This document shows positions 1-11,470 of a stretch of 64,000 nt of DNA, piece by piece. Made by a program: the position numbers and the translations under genes. The stretch is taken from NCBI GenBank assembly GCA_024336345.1, contig JANFOG010000003.1, forward strand, positions 2,920,501 through 2,984,500, in the 5' to 3' direction. This DNA is from Mariannaea sp. PMI_226 (taxonomy: Eukaryota > Ascomycota > Sordariomycetes > Hypocreales > Nectriaceae). The notes under the pieces were generated by a model. The model ran no database searches. It saw only the letters and a list, made by a program, of their open reading frames with translations, and had not been told where the DNA came from. Positions within the stretch are counted from its first letter, which is position 1. Every line of letters starts with the position of its first letter.

Positions 1-437
1 TTGGACAGCAGAAACGTGAGCAAGAGAGAGTCAAAGAGGCGGTCGCAAAGCGGTCGTTGCACGATATCCAACAGGAGCAGGCATTTCAGGAATGGTGGGA
101 TCAAGAGAGCCGACGAACACAAGAGGAGGAGGCCCGACGATTGGAAAAGAGTAAGGATAGGGATGCAGATAGTGCCAACAAGGGACCAAGGAGAGGTGGT
201 CGCCGTAGCAGAGGCGGCAAAGCTAAGAGCGCTGGTGGAGAGCCGATGAAAGATGGCCAGGCCGGAGTTGGAGCTGGAGCTGGGTCCGGAGCCGGTGCTG
301 GAGCCGGTGGGAGTGGGTTGACTGGCAAAAGCGCGAAAAGGAGTTCCGGCCCATCAACACGAGGAGGAAACGCTCCTGGAAGAGGGAGGAGTGTTAGGGG
401 CAGAGGAGGCAAGACCCGGGAGGCAGAGGTGAAATAG
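1..437 (+). CDS. C-terminal part of an Arg/Gly-rich protein, possibly a GYF-domain (Smy2/Syh1-type) protein
   Basis: The frame starting at base 3 is open from the window edge to a TAG at 435-437, giving about 144 C-terminal residues; the start lies outside the window. The first part is charged and probably helical, with a distinctive FQEWWDQESRR segment preceded by SLHDIQQEQ. It is followed by a basic low-complexity tail with GRRSRGGK, an alternating GAGAG stretch and a GRGRSVRGRGG end, which is RGG-like and typical of RNA-associated proteins. The combination of a SL-x-x-IQ-x-EQ helix with a basic Gly-rich tail reminds me of the C-terminus of fungal GYF-domain proteins, but this rests on memory of the family and the GYF domain itself is not in the window. 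Other RNA-binding proteins remain possible. The coding frame is well supported; the identity is weak. Confidence 0.6.
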   Translation, partial: GQQKREQERVKEAVAKRSLHDIQQEQAFQEWWDQESRRTQEEEARRLEKSKDRDADSANKGPRRGGRRSRGGKAKSAGGEPMKDGQAGVGAGAGSGAGAGAGGSGLTGKSAKRSSGPSTRGGNAPGRGRSVRGRGGKTREAEVK

Positions 438-3400
438 CTTTTATATTGCTTTGAGCAGATTGGGCGGAATAGAAGCCTCACACATGGGCAAGACCGGGGT
501 TTGGGATTTTTGGATAACCACCACCCTTCTTCACGACATCTGTTTATTACATAATTACATACTTATTGTGTATCAGCACTTTATATACCAAATACACGAT
601 TGCCTAGCTATGAGAATCAAGATATATGAATAGCGTACATTTGAGAGAGACGTGTCTTGTATACCTACCTACTTGCCTTGCTTGGTAAGTGAGTTAGTTT
701 CGCTTTGGCCGGATATGGTTTGTGATCAAATGAAACGTTCGACCGTTATTGTATACCGGTGATGGCTGAAGTTTACCTGCTATCACTAGCGGTGATATTG
801 CTTGCGGCCTCGAAGCTACCGAAGCACGCGTAACTAATTGAAATATCAACTCTACAACGAATGGAGATGCGATAGAAATAAAATGAGTTGAAGAAAAAGC
901 TTTGACAGAGATCGGCCAAGCAGGAACCTTAGTTTTCTAGATAGGGAGGGTTGCGCAAGGAATGAGCAGTCACCAGTAATACAACGTAGAAGCTCTGGGT
1001 TGTTGGATAATTATTGCAAATGCAAGGCAAGATAAGGCGAGCAGACGGCTAGGTACTTGGCGAAGCAGCAAATGCACCCCCAGGAAACCATGATATGTGC
1101 CTATCTTGTTCTTTTCTGGTGGTGGATGGACCGATGGAGTTTCTTGGGTTACATGCAACACGATCGCTTTTGACAAATCAGGCAATTGCGTGTTGGTGGA
1201 GTGGATGGCGTCTTATCAAAGGCGTCAAGATGGTTACTTTGTGCTGAAGAGGAGGCAAGCGATATGGCAAAAGCGCGTGCCAGTCCAGGACAAATATCCG
1301 TGGCTAGCGTCCGAAATCAGCCGAAGGTGAAAGGGAGTCATCAATGCAGTCATTTATTTACTGCAGAGCTGTTATTATCGGGGTGTGAGTAAGAAGCTAG
1401 TCAGTTCGTCTCTCCATGAGTCAGCCCAAGGGGAAGGCTGGCAGCGCTGGCAGAGCTGGCAAAGCTGGCAAAGCTGGCTTGATGCATGAAACTGGACAGA
1501 GAGAACCAAAGAATGCGTGCCAGCATGTGTTTGTCTCAGGGGACTTCCCGATTTGGGACAGATGCCTGGTACTGGTCTCATTCATGCAGATGGGGAAGAC
1601 TGTAGATGGACGAGTGAGAGATATGACGGCTGTCGTTGCAATAAGCAAATCAGAATTCATTAAAGAGACCGGGCGTACACCCACACCCTGGTTGCCGCCG
1701 ACGCCGTCTCTAGGTGGCTGTTTACTGAGAGAGTCTGATTGCATGGGCTGCCTGGTTTGCAACCTGGAAGTTGGGGGCGGCCGTTGTGGAGAGGGAGATG
1801 CATTGATCATGGATGGGGAGGCTGTTTGAGAGCACTTGGAACAAAATGACTGCAATAGTAAGGTAGGTACTCGGTAATCTACAGTGGCTCTGAACGCACA
1901 AAGATAGCTAGCTACCCAGGCAGTCAGGTGGTATCATGATTCGTGGCATGGGAATGGGATGGCCTCAGCAAAGGACTTCTTCCCAACGTGGATGGCTAAT
2001 GCATCTAGACCAGACCAATGATTGCAATGGGGTCTCGCGCAGGCGCTTGATGTTCACTCCCGTCATCTCTTGGTTTGTTCTCTTTCTCGTTCCTTCGTCT
2101 TGTCCCATTCGCATTTGCGCAAATGCGGGATGGCCAGGTCTCGGTGATGATGTTGATGAGCCAATTGTTGCATACAGATAATTGTATATGGTACCTGCCT
2201 GCCTACCTACCTGCCTGCTGTAAGGGCCTCCTATCTCAGGGCATCAATTAGTATTGTGCCTAGTACCAGGGAGACAGATACCATAATTGCCTTCCATACT
2301 TTTTTAGAGCAGATCCCTTGCTGGCCTTATCAATGAACACCTGCTGTGCCCTTTGATGACCTTCGGTACTTGAGCAAACTCGCCTACCCGCTCTAAAGTA
2401 GGTAGGTAGATAGAATACCCACTGTAGGTACCTCCTTACATAATGTACTTAATATGGGTAAGGCACCTAAGTCAAGGCACAGTGGGTTGGCATGTAACGG
2501 ATGGAAGAAGGTCGGTATTATCGCAGCAGTCCAAGATACCCCATTGGCTGGTGTGCGGCTCCAGCCGATGACGACAGGGCACTGTCCAATCCACTCCTGG
2601 CGGCCCATCACGAGGACCCTGTGCTTTTTGGTGTGTGCTATGCACAGACTGGTTGTGCTCGTGCGTGCTTGTGCCTGTGCTCATGCTCATGCTCATGCCC
2701 ATGCCCCATACTTGGGGGACCTTGTTGCCCTTGTCCCTTCGTGCCGCCGTGCAACGTCGTGACCTTCGTCTGAGAGGACGACATCGGCCTTGTGTCATCC
2801 CTCCCCATTTCCACTTCCCTTCCCCATTCCCCATTCTCACTCTTCCTGTATCCCTTTCATCTACCTCTGGGTACCTTGTTGGACTCTTCTGATTCCATCT
2901 TCGAATTCGAGAGATCCGAGACACCCATCACCGATACCCGATACGTACTGGAGCCACCATTGGATGCTAGTCAGTGCCCGCGTCACTATTCGCTCGTTGC
3001 GCCCCGTCCGAGCCCTCACCCAGCTTCAACCACCAACAACAAGGCGCTCTCTCTGCCGCCGCTGCATATTACCCCCCGGTCAACCTTTTTGGTGACCTGC
3101 ACGGTAGCTGCTTGCTTCTTCGTTGCGTCTTTGTGCCTGCATCTCGCCAGCAACCAGTCCTGTTGACCCAAGTACCTGTAGTCCAGCCAGTACCAGCCTT
3201 TTGTGGCTGCCTCCGATCGTTCGTCCAGGACGCTTCAAGGCTTCCGTTCATTTACTTTTTACACTTGTTGCCTGTCCTGTCTTGTCTGCCCGATCGTCCT
3301 ACATCTCCATTCAGTTGCTCACCGGGAGCGCCGCCAGCGGCTCATTCCACCTCAGCTCCTGCTTCCCTCCTCTCCCCCCGCCTTTGCCTTGACTCGAAAT

Positions 3401-3525
3401 GAACCATGGATTAGCTGTTGCGGTGGCCGGCCGACATCCCCATCTATCCATGATATTGCATCGACACTTCCGCATCCTCCATCTCTCCCCGTCCTACTTG
3501 TAAATTCCACAATCACGCCCTCATC
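438..3525. other. Intergenic region between the edge gene and ATG13
   Basis: This 3.1-kb stretch has no convincing gene. It holds the 3' flank of the edge gene and, from about 2780, a pyrimidine-rich plus-strand leader (many CCCC/CTCT tracts) typical of fungal 5' untranslated regions, leading into ATG13. Short open frames around 1097-1830 and 2454-3733 overlap each other on both strands, are low-complexity, and show no recognisable domain. Short tandem repeats occur at about 1435-1477 (GCTGGCAAA-like units) and 2670-2702 (GCTCAT units). GTAGGTAGGTA-type words occur near 660, 1860, 2200 and 2400. Confidence 0.6.
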
Positions 3526-6443
3526 ATGCACCAACAACCGAGAGTCCCCGCGAGGGTCTCGTCTCCCATTCAGCCCAATTCCAGACCGACCAGCGCGAGG
3601 GAAACTGCCTTGGGCACCCGCTCCCGTGCCGGCTCGACCGTCACCGATCGAAGAACGCCCGATTCACCCGCTCTCGAGAGGCCATTGCCCATCAGGCCTC
3701 CTGCCGAGTCGATCAAAAAGCTCGATCAAATAATCCAGGTACGGTGGCTGTGCTCGTGATGGATTGATTGTTCATCCCAAGACCAGACCCAGAAGACTAA
3801 TGGAGGTGTCATTACAACAGAACTTCTATGCCAAGGCCGCGTTCTTGGTCATCGACTCCCGTATCAAGACCAAACCCTCACGCAATGCAAATGGCGTTCG
3901 CAGGCCCAACAAATGGGTGTGTGGACCTAACCAATGCTGAACATAGAACCATTGTGTATTGACCATATATTTAGTTTCAATTTGAGACCGATGAGATCGA
4001 CGACTTCAAGGAAGAATTGAAGATTTGGAAGACCTGCGGCAGCTTCGATAACCGACCACCTCCCATGCTTATCGAGGTTTACCTTGACACCTCTAGATTA
4101 AATGAAAGCCAAAGCCTTGTCATTGTAGATGAAAATGGAAAAAGATGGGATGTACTGGAACAGCTGAACTCATCAGATTCATTCAGCGATAGCCGGCCTG
4201 GCTCACCAAGCCGGAACGAAGTGATCCTCGAGAGATGGCGAGTCGAGCTCAAGACGACGGGTGCAGCACCCACCGACGACTTTGGCCCAACTCTGCCAAC
4301 GATATACAAAAAGGCCATTGTCTTCATCAGATCACTGTTTGTCACGAGCCGCCTGCTTCCTGCATGGAAGTTTGTCAGTCAAGGCCCTGCCAAGAATTCT
4401 CATCCAGCCCTCATTCCCAAAGTCCGCATCCGCACCTCCGAGCCTGAACGATCCCGTTTTGATCGTCTGAGGCATCCCATTGATGGCAAATATCCTGTAA
4501 CTGACTATGTCTTTGGAGACCTGGAGGTCCCTGTGGGTCGGCTGAGCACCTGCGTTACATATCGAAATGATTGCAACTTTCGTATCGATGATTCTGAAGC
4601 CCTTTTGAGTTCCCGTTTTATGGGTGTGGATGAAAACTTCTTCAAACCGTCACTGCCCCAGCAATCGCACCGTTCTCGTGTTTCCGCGACTGAAGTAGGA
4701 TCGTTGCGCGATGACCGTCCACGACCGAACCCGGCTGATATGCACCAAACATATGGCAGCCTCTCCACCTTCCATGGCAACAACCCTCTAGGAACCAGCC
4801 CTATATCGGCCTTGAAGGCGGTTCGAGCTCCAGGATCCGATACGAGCTCGCCTCCCGGATCTCTTCCTTCCCATACCGGATTGGGCGGGCCAAACTCATT
4901 ACCCACAGGTCGTCACACAATATCCCGACCGTCAATACGAACATTTGAAGGCTCCAGTCGTAGGCCATCAGTATCATTTCAGCCATTCAAAGCTGGCTCA
5001 CTATCAGGTTCGCCTGTCCCAAGACATATCGAGGCCGAGTCACCTGCATCCCCGAGTTCATTTTCTCGCACAGCGGGAATTCCCTCTCTCCAGCAACCAA
5101 GAAATCGCACCTCTCTCACCGCAGGCATGCCTGCATCTCTAAGAGGGCCTCCATCAAGTTCCGATGCCACTGTAGCCGGGTCGCCACGACCCGCTTCTTC
5201 CAGTCGGTACAGCAGCAGCTTCACTCATCGTCGTAGCCGGCCCTCGTTTGGAGGCACCAGCAGACCGGGTGATGATGAGCAAGGGAGCAGTGGGAGACAG
5301 AGTCTAGCTTCGTCTGTGGTTCAGCCAGGGTCAGGCCTACTTGCTGAACCCACAGGTACTAGCTCTGGTTCCCTTCAAAACGAGGACGATAATATCTCGG
5401 AATTCCTCAAGGTCTTAGACAGCAAGAAGGTCCTGAAAAGCTTCGAACCCAGCAAGCGGGGAGAGTCAGCGACTAATCGGACAGTTGCTCAACTGTCCAG
5501 GTTTCACATGATGAAAGATTCAAATAACGTGCTCACTGACTCCATGTCTTCTTCCGTGCAGATGCAGCGTTCATCTAGCTCTTCAAGTAGACAGCTTGCA
5601 AGCGTACCCGGCATGGTGGCTCCGGCGTCCATGTCAACATCATCATCTCCTGGGAAGCCGCTTTCTCCCCATACGCCTCACACACCAGCAATCCCGTCTC
5701 GTCTAAGTGAAAATTCCGTTGTTGACTACACAGGACAAGGTCGAGTCTCTTCCCGACAGGGTCGTACGCCAGAAAGCGCGGCATCTGGACCCAGTCGGCA
5801 GAACACTATTACTCAGGATGGCACAACCGCCATTGATATTCCCCTCTCGCCGCGGCTTGGCTCGTACCAAAGACGGTCCAGCTCGGCAGCCCAACAGAAT
5901 CGAGCATCAGGGGAAGATGATGATACCGGTCTCGCTTTTGCTCATCGCAGTATAAGTCTCGGGGCGGACGACAGGGAGCCGCCCTCAAAGAGCACTCTCC
6001 TAGGAAGGCGATTGATGGAAGGCGAGTCGGTGACGCGGGAGGGCGTACCAGCAACAGGGACAGGCACTGCTGAGACATCGGAAATGATGCAACCCCCGAG
6101 TTTGACTGAGGACAACCCACCAGAAGGTCTCATCCCCGTGGCGCCATCGAGTTCGCCTTTTGGAAGGCGCCGTTATACTGGCATGGGAGCGAATCACCGA
6201 CAGACACCGCCGCAGTCCTCGCGAGGGAGTTTTACAGGCTCGGCGCCTAGGTTGGCTCGAGGAGACGACGAATCAGTCAGTGGAGAACCATTAGTATTTG
6301 ATCTTTCAGAGATGGATGCACAAGGTCGGCGAAGTATTGAAGAAGGGCGACCTGGCAGCACAAATACCACCCTGGCCGGTAGGTCGGACCGGGATGGCAG
6401 ATATGATAGCCAAGTGGCTCCCAAAAGAAATTGGGAGGACTAA
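3526..6443 (+). CDS. ATG13: Autophagy-related protein 13 (Atg1 kinase complex subunit)
   Basis: Predicted exons are 3526-3738, 3821-3916 and 3975-6443, giving 925 residues. Introns of 82 and 58 bp have GTACGG/CAG and GTGTGT/TAG ends, with an ACTAAT branch site in the first. Joining them restores a HORMA-type N-terminal domain (about residues 60-330) with the family's NFYAKAAFLVIDSR start and an FQFETDEIDDFKEELKIWK block. The rest is a long Ser/Pro-rich, probably disordered region. Inside it, around residues 575-640, lies a conserved-looking ISEFLKVLDSKK segment, in the region where fungal Atg13 binds Atg17 and Atg1. In known fungi Atg13 is a hyperphosphorylated TORC1 target that, when dephosphorylated, activates Atg1 at the phagophore assembly site; the many SP sites fit this. 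The start is the first ATG in frame before the conserved block and follows a CT-rich leader. Length is normal for filamentous fungi. Confidence 0.93.
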
Positions 6444-8414
6444 GACGCACAGTGATCGTCTTGACAAACAGCAAGAAGTGTGTCAGTTGTGTCAGTGACA
6501 CGGAGGGTTGGGTGAAAGGCGACGAAATGTTCCATCATTTAGATCAACATGGCCTTGGATGGAGTTACGGGCATGGCGCTTTTAGGGTTGTTGAGATTCT
6601 GCCCTGTATCTTTTGGTATTGTTATTTGGCGTTGAATTATCTCATGTGATTGCGAAAGTGTTTGCGTACAGGAAAGTAGAAAGCTGATACAGAATGTTCA
6701 TGATGGATAAAGAGGAATCGGACTTGTTTGGTAGGTATATGGAAAGGCTGTGGGCAGTGTAGATATATACATATATAGCTAGCTATCCTTGGAAAGGATG
6801 CGTCAAGGCAAAGCCAAGCAAAGCGAAGCAAAACAAACCCAGACAATGTAGGGTTGTATATACTTGGAGACGGGCATGGGACAGGCCGAGGAATGTCTCC
6901 TGTTACATATGAAGGTATATAATTTATATACATATATAGTCTCATGCGAATGGTCACTATTGTAAGTTACAAGATACTCGAGAGAGAGTGAGAGAGAGAG
7001 AGGAAAGACGACATGTGATGAGAAACGGTTATGGATGGAACCAGTGCGCCAGGCCTCGAGTACTAGGTAGAAGGGCAAGCGAAAAGTGAAATAAAAATAA
7101 AAATAAAATGAAAGAAGAAGACGAAACCAAAGAAGCCAAAGAAGCCAAAACTATCCGAATTTTAGGAGGCCCAGTTGCGTAACCAAGTACGCGAGCTCAT
7201 TAGGCAGCGAGATGAAAGCTTCCTATCATCATCAGGTTACGAAGCAGCTTCTGTGCACGAGCAGTTTTTGGTGGGCCATGGGCCATGGGCATAGGCAGCC
7301 CCGCTAGCTGATGGATGGAATATGGAATTGATGGATGACGAACGAGTGGCGGGGGGCCAGGGTGTCCAGCAGGCCGACCAATAGAAGGGCGAGGATGATA
7401 GCAGGGGTAGCAAGGCAAAGCCAACGTAGCGAGAACCGCAGGCGGGCAAGAAAGCGCAGGCAAGAAAGCACAGACAGACAGCCACACAGAGCCACACAGA
7501 GCCAAACAGGCCCATGTAGCAGGGGCAAGTGGCCGCTGGGCTCTAGCAGCAACAGCGGGCAGCAGCCTGAAAGAGGTGATCATCACGTCACTCATTACCT
7601 ACCTTCCATTAACTACCTGCTTTGCCTGGGTATTCTGGGTACATTGCCTACAGTAAATAGTACACTGCCGTAGTAAGTACCTTGGATTCAGCTGCTGCAG
7701 CATATGACAGCATCTCTTGTCAACCATTTTTCTTTCTCACCCTAAGGTACCTACCTACCTACATAGGCGCCCTCACTTCACTGCACGCATACAGAACTTG
7801 CTTTCTTCTCTTACATTCCACATCTGTTCCCCATCTAATCTGTACGGATACAGCACTACAACAACCAGCCCTCGAGGCCGAGACTCATTTCCTGGTTTCT
7901 AGAAGTACCTCGCATCGCACTGCAGTACGTAGCGCACTCCGTCACCTTCTCCTCCTCCTCCCTCCACGCCTGGCCTAGCCTTTAGCCTTGCCTTTAGCCT
8001 TGGCCCATCTATCTACCTCCTACACACATATTACTCCTCCCACAGTCCTGTACTGTAGACAACTTGCCCCATTCTGCCTTGCTTTCTTACGTACCACGAC
8101 GCCCACGCCCACACCCATACCCACGCCCAGCACGGGCTGCGACACGACGCTTTAGCACGCTACATAGCCTCACGACCAATCCACCACGCATTCAACAATC
8201 TCTCATCGCCCTCCACCAAAACCTCACTTCCGGAACTCTTTTTTCTTCATCTCCATTAGAGAGGAGAGACCATCAAGGCAATCATTTCAACCCCCAAAAG
8301 CGGACCCTGAACAGAACTAAACTACTCAAGTTTATACCCTCTCAGCCTGCACCTGTCCCGCACTTCCTTCGCCATCCCATCGCAGCTCATTCGGCCGCGC
8401 CAACCCATCCAGCC
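6444..8414. other. Intergenic region between ATG13 and HSE1
   Basis: About 2 kb without a credible gene. The first part is ATG13 3' flank. It includes an A-rich run at 7090-7110 (ATAAAAATAAAAATAAAAT) and a GAGA-rich patch at 6981-7002. From about 7700 the plus strand becomes pyrimidine-rich (repeated CTCCTCCTCC and CCACGCCC), which fits the promoter and leader of HSE1. A CCTACCTACCTAC motif sits at 7750-7762. The long frame spanning 8064-8669 opens with TTG rather than ATG and runs through the HSE1 start in another frame, so I do not treat it as a gene. Confidence 0.6.
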
Positions 8415-10709
8415 ATGTTTCGAGCAGCAGCGGCTGGGCCATTTGACGATGTTGTCGGTATGTCTTCTCTTCTTCCTTTCGGCCACTTACGGCTCTCGTT
8501 ACTATTCCTCTTCGCGCCCAACCCACGGCCCCCTCCGCTTCCTGTCAGCGGGCCAAGCCACTCAGCTCCGAACTGGATCCCGATACTAACAATATCTCAG
8601 CCAAGGCCACAGATGAGAATCTCACCTCTGAGGACTGGGGCGCCATTATGGAGGTATGCGACAAGGTAACCGGCGATACGAACGGCGCCAAGGAGGCTGT
8701 TCAGAGCATGATTAAGCGACTCGCCCATCGCAATGCCAATGTCCAGCTCTATACGCTTGAGGTACGTCTATCTTCTGACTTTCTCATCCTCCCATCTGGC
8801 CCTGCTCAGCTAGAGAGTGACTATCTGCTGACAGCCATTTATAGCTTGCCCATGCCCTCTCCCAGAACTGCGGCAAGAACATGCACCGCGAACTATCCAG
8901 CCGCGCATTCACCGACGCCCTTCTCCGCCTAGCCAACGACCGAAACACTCACAGCCAGGTCAAGCCCAAGATTGTCGAAAGAATGAAGGAGTGGAGCGAA
9001 ATGTTCAGCAACGACCCGGAACTCGGCATCATGAATGAAGCATATCGTACTATTCAGAGAACCAACCCCGCCATCCCACCTCCGAGCGCTCCTCAGAAGC
9101 GCGGTCTGACCGATCTGGATCGCCAAAAGGAAGAGGATGAACTACAAATTGCTCTGAAGTTGAGCTTAGAAGAGGAAGAGCGGAAGAAGGTCGCAGCCAG
9201 TTCTGGTTCCCAGGCTGGTCCTAGCACCCAGCATGATTCTACCCCGCCTGTTGTTCCTGCAGGCACCACAGCCGCCACTGTTAGTCGAGTGCGTGCACTT
9301 TACGATTTCGTTCCCTCGGAGTCGGGTGAACTCGAGTTCAAGAAGGGTGATGTGATTGCCGTTCTCGAGAGTGTTTATAAGGACTGGTGGCGAGGCTCTC
9401 TTCGCGGCAAGACTGGAATTTTTCCTCTCAATTATGTCGAGAAGCTGACCGACCCAACCCCGGATGAGCTACAACGTGAGGCCCAGATGGAGGCCGAGGT
9501 CTTTGCTGAGATCAAGAACGTTGAGAAGTTGTTGACCCTATTAAGCGCCTCCAACACTACTCCCAGAGAAGAAGATAACGAAGAAATCTCGGTATGTGAT
9601 GCGTGCGAATGAATTAAGAATGCCTCAGTTGCTAACTCTTGAATAGAAGCTATACCATCAGACATTGGCTATCCGACCCAAACTAATCAAGCTCATTGAG
9701 AAGTATTCGCAAAAGAAGGGTATGCTGTTGCACTCTACTATAGATTTGAGGACCTGCTAACAAAGTCATAGATGACTTCACCCAACTTAATGAAAAGTTC
9801 ATCAAGGCTCGACGGGACTACGAGGCCCTCCTCGAGTCCTCCATGGCTCACCCGCCTCAGCACACTTACCAGCAATATCCAATTCGTCCAAACCCCCAAA
9901 GCCAAGGTTATGGGGGCTATCCTCCTCAAGGCCCTCCGGATCAGGGTCCTGCTTATGGCGCTCCTCGTCCAGGTAAGATGAATGGAGACTCCTCAACAGC
10001 ATACATTCATATGACCAGTTCTAACATAGGCCCAGATGCAGCTCATTTCCAGACTTCCTCCCCTCCGCCCAACTTCCAACCTCCTAACCAGCCAGGAAAC
10101 AGTGCTCCATTCTATGTTGCTGGAGCTGAGGTTCCTGCGACGCAGCACTATCCTGCCAGAAATCAAACTCCCGCCAACGGCAGACAACCGGCTCCTATCA
10201 ACACTTCTCCTCCAGCTCAACAATACCAACCCTACTCTCAGCCTCCTCAAGATACCAACAACCCATACTCTCAACCAGCACTCCAACGACCTACCAGCAC
10301 GTATGGTGCTCAAGAGTTAGCTACTTCAGTCTACGACTCACCTATCGCACCCAGTAATCCTCAATCCGCTGCCACCTACTCTAGCTCAGTCTACTCGCCT
10401 GATGAAATTGGCAATACGAGCACTTATGGTGCACAGCAGAACCAACCTCCAAATCAGTACCAAAGCTACAAACCTGCAGATGCACCTCCTGCTCCTCTAG
10501 GTCAACCACCACAGCCCCCTGGAGGCGTTTTGACGCCACCCCCTCTGCAGCCTACGGGTGCTGCATATGATGCAAGGCATGCACTCCCAAGCCAGGTCGG
10601 TGGTGGTGGTGGTGGTGGTCAACAGTACAAGCCCTATGTTCCACCAGGAGGCGATGCTCCCTCCGCCCCAGCGCCCAATGACTATTACCGACAGAGTGGT
10701 GTGTACTAA
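8415..10709 (+). CDS. HSE1: Class E vacuolar sorting protein Hse1 (ESCRT-0 STAM subunit)
   Basis: Predicted exons are 8415-8457, 8601-8761, 8845-9591, 9647-9719, 9772-9972 and 10030-10709, giving 634 residues. The order is: VHS domain (about 8-145), a ubiquitin-interacting motif at about 163-183 (EEDELQIALKLSLEEEER), an SH3 domain at about 216-275 (ALYDF start, WWRG, GIFPLNYVE end), a GAT-like helical region (about 290-380), then a Pro/Gln/Tyr-rich tail. With Vps27, Hse1 forms ESCRT-0, which captures ubiquitinated cargo on endosomes; the domain order is diagnostic. The first intron has a TACTAAC branch. The last intron, 9973-10029, is 57 bp with GTAAGA/CTAAC/TAG signals; it has no in-frame stop, so retention would simply insert 19 residues. 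The gene is convergent with the SNF2 gene. Confidence 0.92.
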
Positions 10710-11470
10710 AGCTATATAACACATTAGAAGGAGGGGGCACTATGTTCAAACTGAGGAGTAAAGTAGCATGCGTGGTCAACAACTAAGACCAACTGACCAC
10801 TGTTTCCATATCTCAAACTGGATTCATTTTTTCTTTTATCTACGTGTAACGACGGTTGTGTTTTGATGGGTGGGATTACATTTCTGTTCCTCTTGGGTCT
10901 CTGGGGTATTTTATGCTTGTACGATACCATCACGGCCGAAGCTTCAATATTCGTTCCCCTTGAATCCGAGTCAAGTGAGGGCTTGAAATTATGATTGTTT
11001 GGAATTGATATCCGTATAGGTGATGCTTATGTTGTTGCGTATTTATGATGAACATCTCCTTTCTTTTCAAGAAACAGTAACAGGATACACAAGCCCACGG
11101 TTGATGATTTTTTTTTTTTTCAGCATACCAAGTACCAAATGAGTCGGTATGCCACGAATAATTGAAATGAAATGTACGCAAGACATAACTCCATATTTGT
11201 AGTCCGCTCAAAGTGATGTACGATTATAAGTCATAAAAAAATATATAGCAAAGTACTTCATAGTTGACTTCATAAACCATAGTCCATCTTTATCATAGGT
11301 AGCCAAGTTTCCTCCCCTTTTCTAGGATAAAAAGGACAGAAATACAACCTCTCGGAAACGCCGTACACGCCATGATATTTTTGTCCCGGCTGTCTTTAAA
11401 CCAAGCTTAAATATTCATCCCAGTTCATTTCAGGTGTTAGTTTTTTTCTGGTTTCCCTTTTGTTTTTTTT
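10710..11470. other. Convergent 3' intergenic region
   Basis: About 760 bp between the HSE1 stop and the SNF2-gene stop on the opposite strand. It is A+T-rich with T runs at about 11107-11120 and 11463-11472, as expected for two facing 3' ends. No gene or RNA is recognisable. Confidence 0.6.

Noticed and set aside
1416..1855. Overlapping 137- and 144-residue frames on opposite strands
   Set aside because: Both depend on a short GCTGGCAAA-type tandem repeat and have no domain; composition is intergenic.
8064..8669. 201-residue open frame overlapping the HSE1 start
   Set aside because: It opens with TTG, is low-complexity Pro/Arg/Ser sequence in a pyrimidine-rich leader, and overlaps the VHS-coding exons in another frame.
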